Shown one piece after another: positions 45,906 through 57,031 of a DNA stretch of 64,000 bases; within the stretch, counting starts at the first letter, position 1, and each line of letters starts with the position of its first letter. This stretch comes from Zygnema cylindricum (Eukaryota; Streptophyta; Zygnematophyceae; Zygnematales; Zygnemataceae). The stretch covers positions 1 through 64,000 of the forward strand of contig JBBHKE010000130.1 in the NCBI GenBank assembly GCA_037447655.1. The letters are read 5' to 3'. Made by a program: the position numbers and the translations under genes. The notes beneath the pieces are model-generated. The model saw nothing but the letters and a program-made list of their open reading frames with translations, had not been told where the DNA came from and did no database searches.

Positions 45906-46770
45906 AAACCCTAAAAACCTTAAAACCCTATTAACCCTCAAAAACCCTATTTATATTTGTATTTTGTCTTTGTAATTATTTATCTGCAGCGTATGGGCCT
46001 TGGAAGGGTCTGCTAGATCTTTTAAAACCCTAAAAAACCCTAAAAGCCTTAAAACCCTAATAACCGTCAAAAATCCTATTTATATTTGTATTTTGTCTTT
46101 GTAATTATTTATCTCCAGCGTATGGGCCCTGGAAGGGTCATCTGGACCTTTAAAAATCCTAAAACTCAAAACCCTAAAAACCCTAAAAACCTTAAATTCC
46201 TAATAACCCTCACAAACCCTATTTATATTTTGATTTTGTCTTGGTAATCAATTATCTTTAGCATTTGGGCCCTGGAAGGGTCCTCATTACTTTAAAAAAC
46301 CCTAAAACTCATAAACCCCAAAAACCCCTAGAAACCCTAAGAAACCCTAAAAAATCTCAAAAACCCTAAAACCCTAATTAGCCTCAAAAACCATGTTTTT
46401 AGCTAAATTTGGTTTTGTGATTGTTTATCCCCCGCGTATGGGCCTTTGGAAATGTCCTCTGGACCTTTAAAACTCAAAACCCGAAAAACCCTTAAAAAAC
46501 CCTAAAAAACCCTAAAAAATCCTTAATAACCCTAAAACCCTAATAGCAATCAAAAACCATGTTTTTAGTTAAATATGGTCTTTTTAATTGTTTATCCCCA
46601 GCATATGGTCCTTGGAAGGGTCCTCTAGACCTTAAAAAACCCTAAAAATCTTCAAACCCTAATAACCCTCGGAAACCATGTTTATATTTTAATTTTGTCT
46701 TCGTAATTAATTATCTCCATCGTATCGGCCCTATAAGGGTCCTTTGGACCTTAAAAATTATGTCAATATT
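45900..46770. repeat. Satellite with telomere-like AAACCCTAAA blocks
   Basis: Six units of about 119-169 bp. Each has a run of CCCTAAAAA/AAACCCTAA, then 'tttatatttgtattttgtctt' or a variant and 'gcgtatgggccctggaaggg'. The last motif occurs near 45990, 46120, 46264, 46433, 46601 and 46720. It may come from a subtelomeric or pericentromeric satellite family. Confidence 0.8.
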
Positions 46771-48200
46771 TTAATTTGGACATTTTCGTAAGATGTAGTA
46801 GATGTAGTAAGATAGCATAAAAAATAAGTGTTTGAAACAAAACATTTTAAATAAAACAGTAGTAAACACAAGAGACATTGGTAACTTAAATTTTAATTTA
46901 TCTGATTAATGTCTAACAAAAAAAAGTTAGATTAGTTTTGAAATATTCTTAATTAAACAAAAAATATAATAGAGATGTGTCAGTTTTTTTTAACTACCCA
47001 CTCGTTATTAACACTTGTCTGACAACACAACTATACCACCCTTCCCCTCTTTGTCTTCCTTCATATTTTCCACTTCCCAACAAATCATTAGTATAACCCT
47101 TTTTCGAGATCTTTCTCTAAACAATTGTGTAGATTATTGTTTTTGTTGCTGACATAATATAATACTAGCGCGACCTGATATAATATTGGTCATAATATTA
47201 AAGTAAACCCGTTTGTACAATTATTGGTACCGCTTGATAAAGTAGTGGCATGAGCCAATTTCACAATTAAGACATAATGATATTTATCTCACCAATGAAC
47301 TGCTCAAGTTATATTTTTTTATCGGTGATGCACAAATTTGAGAGGATATAATATCAGTTGTAGTAATAATGATATGTGTTGCTACTCTTTGGTTGTCAAA
47401 ATAAAAAAAACATCTTACGTGATCCTGTTGCATTATCAAAACCTAGAGAAATCGTACGGCTTTTGTATTTAAATCTTGTAAATGCTTGACAATCATTAAG
47501 CCATTCTCAAAATGTTTTTCCAGGTCGACATTTAAAATTGACGATAGTTATTTGACCTTTCTAGGTCACGACATCTTTATTTGTAACTCAACATATTTTT
47601 AAAGTTAAGTTTTCACTTATACGAAATAAATCGAATACAAAAATGCATATTCAACTTTCACGATTAAATAAATATTAGTGCATGTGTATAACACGCTTAT
47701 CGACTAAATACTTCTCCACTAAAAGACCTAAATTCAATCAAATTACTCATATCCCATTAAAATTGTTAACGTTTTATGTTAAACACACTTTACCAGATTA
47801 TCCTAATTTTTATACTCATTTTTGTTATTTTTTTGGTTGATACTAATAAATAATAGGAAAGAGCACGGGCGTGTTCCCACACGTTATAACGTTGATTATG
47901 TGGACACAAACAAAAGCTGCTACACTAAAGAAAATTACATCCAATTTTTTGTTATGTAGTATATAGGTGAATAACTCATCTGCGACATGTATGATAACAT
48001 TGAATTATTATTATTATAATATATTGAATAATATAGGTATTGTATTAGTACGAAATACACAACCGATCATATAGGGTATTGATAATGAATGTACAATTGA
48101 AATAATGATAAAAAAATATAATATCAGTATACGGTATGTACCGTATAAACATGTATGTACGGTATGTTTCGGTACTGATAATTGATAACCACCCATAACA
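46771..48200. other. AT-rich spacer
   Basis: No coding or repeat feature is recognised apart from a direct repeat of 'ttagtacgaaatacacaacc' at about 48047, which returns at 48297. Confidence 0.35.
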
Positions 48201-48214
48201 GATACATCTTCCCG

Positions 48215-48262
48215 GTGGGGGGGGGGGGGGAGAGGGGCTCAACGGAGTGGGGTGGGGGGTTT
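48215..48262. repeat. Poly-G tract
   Basis: A run of about 14 G followed by further G-blocks (GGGG, GGGGTGGGGGG). Such tracts are prone to polymerase slippage and could form a four-stranded structure. Confidence 0.7.
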
Positions 48263-48297
48263 TGAAAAGTTTTCCTACGTCGCGATACGAAATTTTT

Positions 48298-49540
48298 AGT
48301 ACGAAATACACAACCGTACGTATGATGTGTTTTAAATAAAGTAAAATCGCTTTCGAAAACAAAAACACATATTCGCATGGGTCAAAAAGTTTTCAGAGTT
48401 ATTTGACACTGAGAAAAAGTACACGTTTTTTTGCTTTTGTGTGCTTGCATCTTGTATCGATTTTGTTTTGCAAGTCTCAAGGCTACAATGCCATTTCACG
48501 AAAAGTTTAAAAAATCGTGAAGGCGCCACTATAGCTCGCGCATGTCTCACCTTGCCTCTCTTTCACTCCAAACATCACAACTTCGCAGCTCTAGTGGAGG
48601 AAGGCACAACGGTGAGGGCGGGCGCACTTGCGCGAACCAAGTCACGCTAGGAAAAATCCAACAAACGCGCCCAATTTTTTAACAAACTCACCCAATTTTT
48701 AAACGAACGCGCCCAATTTTTTTTTGATTTTTTTTTGCAGGGGGCTCTAGAATTCTATGTCCATTCATGGCGACTGATTAGGAGAGGAAAACGCAAAAGC
48801 ACCTTGTTCAACCATGGCTGGAAGGTTGTACATCTACGATGTCACGCAAAGACATGCGACGTACCAAAACGGTTCAAAAAATAAGATGCGTCTTGCGACG
48901 TTCCAAAAAGTTAAAAAAAAATTGTGCGCCAAAACAAATTGTAGACGTTGACAGACGTCACAAGCTTTGTCGACGTATACAATCGTCACACTCTTAATTA
49001 ACAATTTCATTGTTACACGTTGGGTTAGGGTATGTCCCCATGTATTAAAGTATCGACTTTTTCCTGTCGATTTCACCCAAAACGCAGTTTCGTACGAGAA
49101 AAGTTTAGTCGTACGAGAAAATAAATTCTTCAAAAGTACTGCAAAAGTCAAGTCGATGCTTTGAATGTACTTCATGTTTGTCGTCATGTGAAGCCATTTT
49201 GACGTTTTGCTTTTTTCGACCCCCGGGAAAGAGAATCTAGCCAATCTAAAAACTTCATCAGAAATCGCATCGCGACTAAATTTCATAGAAAGTATCACCC
49301 AAACAACGAGTGAAAAACGGTCCACGCACGCGCCACACGAGTGGGGAAATTTTAGGACGAGGGAGAGCACTCGCTTTATTTTCTCCCTGCCCGTCACGTG
49401 CATGTACGTAAATGACGAGCATGTATGGAAAAAAATCTACAGGGGTCTCGGGCCTCCACTTTTATTCATGGGTCTTTCGCAGAATTTTGCGCCGCTGTCG
49501 CCTCTGCTCTCTCCCTCTCACATTATCGCTTTTATCTCAC
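48298..49540. mobile_element. Two abutting degenerate element B copies
   Basis: From 48298 to about 49020 the sequence follows copy 3 loosely and ends in 'gacgtatacaatcgtcac'. At 49024 a fresh left end, TTA followed by GGGTATGTCCCCATGT, starts another copy. No matching right end was found by 49540. Near 48655-48735 there is a triple repeat of 'aacgcgcccaatttttt'. Confidence 0.5.
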
Positions 49541-49629
49541 ACTTTTTAGAATGAGGCACGACAATACTGGCATGAAATGAAACATATTTAAAAAATAATT
49601 ATTTTGACTACCTTTCTGTAGATTTTTAT

Positions 49630-50467
49630 TAGTGTTGGGTATCGAGGACCGTTTGCCGATATTCGATATACATCGAAATTTCAGGTACCCGATAATCGAT
49701 ACATCGCTTCGATATATCGAAAATAAAAATACCGCGATACATTGCCAGTATATTGTATCGCCGATAAATCGAGGCATTAAAAAAAATAAAAATAAAATCA
49801 CAGGTCTCCAAAGTCACGTACCTTCGGACAAGGTGACCGTAAAATCTTTGCCTAAAAGAAATACGGTTTTTTCTCGAAAGTCAGCAGAGTGAAGGAGATC
49901 TCTCAGGTACATTGGCGCGTTACACTTGCGAAGTACACGTACGTAATATGCAGGTACGGGTTTCCATACGAACATGGTCAATTTTCAAATCTTTGACGAT
50001 TTTGGAGATTTGATCGTCAACTTACAAGGAACCACTCAAATCATAACACGTATGTAAAAACTTGTTTACAGACGATACGCGATGTAACCGAGGCCTCTGT
50101 AATACAGAAATTTTGTTGTCCGTACTATTACAAATACCTCCTGATGTAACCATACCCCAAATAAGTAATTATATGAATTACAGAATTAGTACTTTTTTTT
50201 CGGTTACATTTTGGGGCGTCTACCATTAAGTCACGGAACGAAAATCATGTTGAACGTGGCGTATCAGACAATTTGTCTTTTTCGCTAAAATAACATATTA
50301 TATAAATATATAAAATATTAAATTTAAAAAATACTATATATCGCGATATATATCGCGATGATTTATGTTGGTCTTGGTACAATATATCGAGGATTCTGCT
50401 TGATCAATATTCGATATATCGAATATCGAAATTATCGCGATATGAATTTACCCAATACCCAACACTA
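49630..50467. mobile_element. hAT-like non-autonomous element F
   Basis: Ends TAGTGTTGGGTATCG and AATACCCAACACTA are inverted repeats, and the first 40-100 bp on each side are rich in ATCGATATATCG palindromes. TAGTGTTG-type ends are common in hAT elements. The 8-bp flanks do not match, so the insertion is old or one end is wrongly placed. About 838 bp, with no transposase. Confidence 0.6.
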
Positions 50468-51640
50468 AAAGGAAGTATTGTTTAAATCGTGCGATTTTTT
50501 CAATTTTTACGATTGAAACGTATAATTCGTCACTGTTGAAAAAATAGCAAAAAAACGCAGTGTACTTTCTGTCCGGTAAACTGAACGGACAGTTTACGTG
50601 GAAAGTACAACATTTCCCGTAAAATGTATTTTTTATACGAAATGTACGTCGTAGTTATTAGTACTTTCTATCTAGTGAACTTAACAAATATATAATGGAA
50701 CTTGTGCGAAAGTTCATCAAAAATGTGTGGAAAATTTCGAAAAGAGACCTTGAAACGTCATAATTTTTTCGCGTGGTAAGTTTGAAAATTGTACGGGCGT
50801 CTTCTTAAGTTTCTTTTGAAATAAGTTGCCATGGAATCTTGAAAACAAAACCGCAAGGAAGCCGCCTCCCTATATCCTACCTACTTTATTTTTTTGTAAT
50901 CGTGTGATGTTTGGAGATAGAGAGAGAAGGCGACCATGGCTGTCAGGTAGCATCAGCTAGACGGACATTGACAAAAAATTGCTCCTGCCAACTTTTAAAC
51001 TCGCGTCTAATATGCATAGATTGTAAAAATTTAAGGTTTGTTTAGTGTTTTATAGGTTTTGTAAAAGATAAACTGTAGAAAACGAAGCAGAGGCAATCTG
51101 CCTCTAACTCCTCTATTCAGCTCCCACACTTGTCACAGTCACTGAAAGCTGGAGAGGGAGCTAGAGCCATGGCTGCCTATGCTATCCAGAGGGAGACAGA
51201 CAGTAGTTTGGTAGATTTACTAAAAAGGTAATTGGCGGGCCCAAGATTTGATCCTGGTACGTGCCGTTCGTCAAATTTGCAAGTAGCCGGTAGCTACATC
51301 CTATTAGTCTATGACCAGTGCTAGGTGTAAAAGTTTGATAGATATTTAAATGTTAAACACGTAGGCAAATTCATTTAACTAAATAATAGATTTTTAGTAC
51401 ATAGAGAGCATTTGTAACTTTTTGCCCATTCCGATGATTTTCCCACAACTCATCGGAAAACATGCCTTATTCACACCAAAAATTTGGCACGTAACTGTGA
51501 TTGAAGGTGTCTTGTGACACGTCACACACTTCATCATACATAGACGCGAAAACAAACCTGTAGTTTTCCAAACTTACTATGTTCGAAGGACGACGACGGT
51601 GGTTCAAAGTCCTACAGTTTTTTTGCTCGAAAACAACGAA
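50468..51640. other. Spacer without recognised features
   Basis: Mixed-composition sequence with no long open frame, no clear repeat and no RNA gene that I can see. Confidence 0.35.
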
Positions 51641-51649
51641 ATAACCGTT

Positions 51650-52810
51650 TTGATGCTGTTTTTGCTACGTCAATTTTTTGGGTTACCGTTGGTGAAAGAC
51701 GCAACTTTTACCCTACTTCTATATCCGGCAATATTTTGAGGAAGTTCGTTTGTACGGTTTTCCGAGAACTTCCGAAATCTACAAAGTCGGTGCTCGGAAA
51801 GCCGTACATTATTCGAACGTCCGTCTGTTGCGGAAGTGAAATTTTTTCCTGTGGGAACGGGGCTATGAGTGTGGTTCAGAAAATAGTAGGTGGATGGATA
51901 CGGCAACCTCCCAGATTTTCTCAACCATGAGAAAGTCAAAACAGCATCAGGCATCGATTATCTCGAGGATGGATGTACGTCTCTAAATATACCACGTGTC
52001 AATATTCTAGTACAGTCCCGAATCTTTCACAAGTGGAAATCGTGGCCATATTGTCCTCGTTTAACATTGTAGTTATGATTGGCTGGCTGCGTAATTTACG
52101 CTGTTGTTGTTAACGGTCAGGACGGCCGCGTTAACCGGGAAACCATGTGGGCGCTATGTATGTAAAGGACAAAAAACAGTCTGTATCCGTACGTTTAGCG
52201 ATTTCAGAAGACGTTTTCGTACTTTATCCTATGAGCCAGCTGGTACCTTGGTAGTGGTGAAGTGCAATCTAGACAACACTCCACGTGCACATTCGCTTAT
52301 TGGCGGAAAAGGAGGGGAGATACGAAAATGCTAGAATACGTATCCAGACAAAGTTCCAATTATTTGAATTCGACAAATTGCGTTCTCCTTATTTCCCGGC
52401 GACAAAAAGTATGTAGAAAGATGTTGCTCAAATATTTGAAATTTTCAAGGCAGCCAACGGAGTTTACAGTCTTTCAAATTGGACCGTACAGCTATATATT
52501 CCAAAAATGCCGACACCTCGACTTCATCGATGGATGTGCTACAAACGCGTCTGACAATTCTCGTCTAGTTGCAGTAGTGACGTGGCTAAAACGGATTGAT
52601 TGCCAAATTACTGACGTAGTTTAGGACCGTTTGTCAGCTGCCAGAGCACGACTACATATCACCGACTATTTTCTAGCAGCCAAATATCGACGCGTGGACT
52701 TCCACCAGAAACCAATACGTCCCGCCGCCATAGGCTCGTGGTGTGAAGCGTATCAAAGATTCGCTGTCTGCTAAAGAAAACCGTTTGCCACCCTAAATGC
52801 ATCCGTCCGT
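51650..52810. pseudogene. Possible decayed coding segment of unknown origin
   Basis: Composition is more balanced than in the spacers around it, and several open frames follow one another on the plus strand in different frames (51736-51930, 52104-52334, 52262-52624), such as one with FSRQPTEFTVFQIGPYSYIF. They look like one damaged reading frame, perhaps of a transposon, but I recognise no domain. Confidence 0.25.
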
Positions 52811-53476
52811 TGATTCCTTTAGATCTTTTAAATATCGGTCCGCCTCGCTCAGAAGTACAGGTATGGTAAGTACTGTACGGTCATATGTCGGTCATACTTA
52901 GCGGTTTTTCTGAGCGAAATGACGGAGTTTCACTCTCATAGGCTCTACCGCCCATCGGTCGTTAGGGCGGTTGCATACGTGGAAAACCTGCTATCCTACC
53001 GTACTATACCGTACACATCGATAGCTAGGGCGGTTCCGTACGATGGAAAACGGCCACACCGCATTCTTCTATGGTTAGTTTTGGTTTTGAAAAATCAAAA
53101 ATGTTTGGCAGCATATCAATAAAAATTGACACGGACACATGTCAAATTATAGATAACCGTCGATTTGGTTTCACGGCAGCGTTCCTTAACAGTTAATGGA
53201 ATCGCCAAAATTGCCACTCTTTGAAAAGTCCACTTGCTACGTGCACATCAACAAGGACCAGGCAATTAATAAAATGAGAAGCGATACACTGCAAAATTAG
53301 ATTGCAAATTCCGTTTGACTCCTTGCTTTAGACCGTTTTCGAATTTCTCATTCACAAATCTCCGTCTACAGAATCTTGCTCAGAGTGAAACTGCATGTTA
53401 AAAACAAATATCTCGCAAAAAATACTCCGCAAAAGTGGCTAGGTACGTCGTACAGGGTGGCATGTTGCAGGAAGAT

Positions 53477-53703
53477 ACAGTACACCGTGTACCGCTATTA
53501 AGGTTAATGATTTTTTTGCCACTTACAACATCTTTTCTTCATACACACTTGTCGGATTTTCAATTTGAGACCGCCAATCGGAAGCTGAGAATGTTACTTT
53601 TCAATCTCAACCGTCAGATCCGAAATCCGACAAGTGTGTACGGAAAATATGTTTTAAGTGGCGAAAAAAACATTAACATTAATAACGATTCACCGTGTAC
53701 TGT
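53477..53703. mobile_element. Hairpin MITE family C, copy 4
   Basis: Outer ends ACAGTACACCGTGTACCGC and ATTCACCGTGTACTGT, with gap-tolerant pairing for 60 bp; inner arms ACACACTTGTCGGATTT and AAATCCGACAAGTGTGT are near perfect. About 227 bp and able to fold nearly end to end. It directly abuts element N2. Confidence 0.8.
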
Positions 53704-54258
53704 ACACCGCCAATCGCTATTTAGCGTTGTGTACGCCAATTCCGTCCCGCATTTTTATTTATTTATTTTATTCTCCATTAGCGTAGTTCATTCTATTTTT
53801 TTCTCTACTCTATTTAGGGTTAATTTTTTAGTACCGTACAAAATGGATGTTAGTGTGGTGTACGGACAGTGTCAGATCGTACAAAATTGTATCTTCTTAA
53901 GTGAAAAAGTATAATTAATAAGTTTTAGTAGCCGTGGACGCATGAGAATGTGCGCTCTAAAAAGGGTGTCTAATCGGGCTGTCAAATATCACGTTCGCAC
54001 ATATTCGTCCAGCAACCACGTTTCGACTGTGTGAACGTACAATTTGTGTACGCTTTGTCAGATTTTGTACGAATACCTATATTAGTGTAAGCATGTTTGC
54101 GACCGACATTTTTTTTTTCAAAGACCCAAATTAGAGTTATTAAACAATTAGAATGTATGCTTTTTTTCAAAATTTTCAAATTCTTAATTAGCGTAAACCA
54201 CGGTAATTTTTCATGTACGCTAAAGAAACTTCTACGCTAATAGCGATTGGCGGTGTAC
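53702..54258. mobile_element. MITE N2
   Basis: A 557-bp unit with inverted ends GTACACCGCCAATCGCTATT on both sides. The size and internal AT-rich 'gtacg' blocks resemble N1 at 43822, and the ends differ at only a few bases. It has no coding capacity. Confidence 0.75.
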
Positions 54259-55253
54259 TGTAATATACTGTACTGCAGTGAATTGTACTTTATCCATGTT
54301 TCGAGGAGTGCAGCCGCCCGCGCAGCAGTGCGCGGTCTACTGTAGTTTTCAGAATCTTGCGGACGGCCGCAGGCCACGTGACAAATATCGTAAGGCCCGC
54401 ATGTCACGCTTGTCAGAATATCCAATTTGGCAATTTGCACATTCGACATGGTATTGTACTATTGTTGATGGTCGCGCTGTACATGTTTCGATTCAATCGT
54501 GAAAAATAAACCGTTTAAACGGGTGTTTAATTGAAAATGCCAAACCATAACGGCTCTATTTTCAGTATTTCACTATTTAGTATTTTGGATAATCAGCCCG
54601 GTAGATGCGTGATTTTTTAGAATTTCTGGATAACATTAGGGGGAAAATAATTAAATAATCAAATATACTGACGGAAGCGAATCTGCAGTCAATCAAATCG
54701 TTTTACCACATGTTTTCTTGTGATACGACAAACAATTTGGTACACTCAATTCTGTACGATTTGGCTTCTTTCTACACTTTTTACAAGTGGCACATGTGCA
54801 TATTCCTTTTGATCCGTTTGACACGTTGACGAATCTTTTGTCGGTAGGAAATATCGCAATTCTCAAGTGTTTAGTGCCGTCCAAGAAAAAAAAAGATTCG
54901 TGGCAGCCACGTGGAACCCTATAAACCCTAGAGTTGCAAGTTTGTGTCGGGCAAAATTTTACACGGTTGCCGTGACATTTGGTTCAAAAATAAATGTTTT
55001 TTTTTTCACAGGTGACAAAATTTTGAGCATAAATGCTTTAAAACATCCGCAGTACATTTGGCGAGTTGGATTTCAACACGTGTCGCTGTGTTAAGAGAAC
55101 GGTTCCGTTTGTGTATGTGTGTACAAATTGTGTACGTTAGTGACGAATTTATTTGCCGTATTAAATTAAAATCTTTGATAAAAACATTTTCGCGGATATA
55201 GTAGATTCATCTGCATCGATATATTTTTCCCCAGGGACATTATTTATTTATTT
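54259..55253. other. Spacer without recognised features
   Basis: No gene or repeat is recognised between elements N2 and C5. Confidence 0.35.
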
Positions 55254-55476
55254 GCACGTAGAATCGCTATTAGAGTTAATGTTTTTTTCGCCACTTAAAA
55301 CATCTTTTCTCCGTACACACTTGTCTGGTTGTGGATTTGACGGTGGCGATTGAAAGTTAACATTATCAGCTTCCGATTGGTTGTCTCAGATTAAAAATCA
55401 GACAAATGTGTACGGAAAAATATGTTTTCAGTGGCGAAAATATTATTAACGCTAATAGCGATACACGGTTGTGTAC
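55254..55476. mobile_element. Hairpin MITE family C, copy 5
   Basis: Outer pairing GAATCGCTATTAGAGTTA with AACGCTAATAGCGATAC, inner arms CCGTACACACTTGTC and GACAAATGTGTACGG, and the shared centre 'tcagcttccgattggt'. About 223 bp. Confidence 0.75.
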
Positions 55477-56860
55477 CATAATAAAGACAATTAGCTTGTC
55501 AAGCTGACAGCTAAGATATGACCGAGATTGCGTGGAGTCCGGTTACCAAAACGAGTACTGCACTATAGTTTTGTATATGACGTGGCACAATATTGAGCTT
55601 GGTTTTTGTTTACAGAAAAAAAAAATTTTACGTCATTCTGCGGTTAGTTCTCATGTTGCAGAAATATTAGAGTCACGCCACGTCATCACACGCATGAACC
55701 AGCTCAGACCGTACATCATTTCGTACAATAGTAGGTTTGGGCGGTCACAAAGCTGATGCATTATTTTCCAAATTTCGGCAGAAATTAGCCTCTCGCACCA
55801 AATATATCGTTACAAACATTTTTTTTTTTTTTTTTGAGTTGTTTTTGCAATCCGATGGGACGAGAATTAGGTTCTCCTGTCGGGTTCCTATGAATTCGGA
55901 CCAATAGGAGGTTGCCTTGACCCCACTCTGGTGTGGATTTCACCACGTTTCACATAACACGTGTCGCTCATTTTTAAAATGGTCTACGTGGCACCATCGA
56001 ATGTTGGGAAACGTGTAGCGTCTTCCGTGTTGGTGGATGCGGTAACTGCGCTCTTGCAGATGCTGAAACACTGCCCGGGAAACATGGCGTGTAAAAAGGT
56101 ATAATTCATGGTCCTCTAACCCTTTCCCATGTTTCAAAATATTGTGTTTGGTAGTTGTTTTCTTCATTTTCTACCCAGAGGAACCGAAAAAATTGCGCCA
56201 ATGAAATGCCTGCACGTGTAAGTAGTCCAAAACTTGTCGGTGATCAATTATGGTTTTGTTTCTTTCACGTCGGGATTTTCGCGTGGAGTATTTTTACAGG
56301 TTGATTTCCGATACTGTACGCATCGAAAGTTTTAGACGCCTAGCGCTTCAATTGCACAATGGGTAAAGACGTTTTTTTTTCCCCGTTACATCTTTACATA
56401 CGACACCGAAACAGAGGGCTCTCGGTTTCAATGAAAAAATATCTCCCTCGAGCACTTTTTCCTTCACAAACAAAAAATTCGACCAATAGAATTATGTCAT
56501 TCGAACCATTTCTACATGCATTCAGCTTAACAAAGGTTTCTCCATTACAATGGGAATCTGCCCTAATCTGTATGCAATTCTATTTTAATCTATTTGATTT
56601 TGTCTTGTTATTGTTGGCTTGTTTTTACACGCATGTACGATATGCTACAGTACTTTCAAATGCGTATGCAATATGTACTGCTCTTTTGTCTTATCTGCAG
56701 TACGCTACAGGGCTTAGCTGTACACATTTCAAAAAACGCCGTCGCCAGGACCGTTTCGATTTTCCTTTTCTGGAGTTGTCACCCTTGTCCGAATCCCGTA
56801 CAAATACTTCTCTTCACTTTCACATCATAGTCGTTCGACAAAAAACTCTGCAGGGACCAC
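55477..56860. other. Spacer upstream of the OSCA gene
   Basis: An open frame at 56359-56889 has no recognisable domain and lies just upstream of the channel gene. A poly-T run is at 55818-55838. Nothing else is supported. Confidence 0.35.
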
Positions 56861-56870
56861 AAACCCTAAA
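56860..56870 (+). promoter_or_regulatory. Single telo-box upstream of the OSCA gene
   Basis: The motif CAAACCCTAAA lies about 165 bp before the ATG at 57032. AAACCCTAA is a known plant promoter element near transcription starts. The leader after it is mildly CT-rich. Confidence 0.4.
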
Positions 56871-57031
56871 ATCAGCAGTAGGCCAGTAGCAATACTTCAT
56901 AAAATACGTACTAAAAAAGCCACTGTAATACTTTACCAGTATTCCAACTTCCTCTTTGAATCTCCCTCCATGCCACAATAGAAGTATAGAATCCCTGTCT
57001 CCCTCCAAGTTACTTCGCCTCAAGTTTAACC

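Noticed and set aside
45900-46770. CRISPR-like array
   Set aside because: Units vary from 119 to 169 bp, have telomere-like blocks and lie in a eukaryotic genome; no cas gene or regular spacers.
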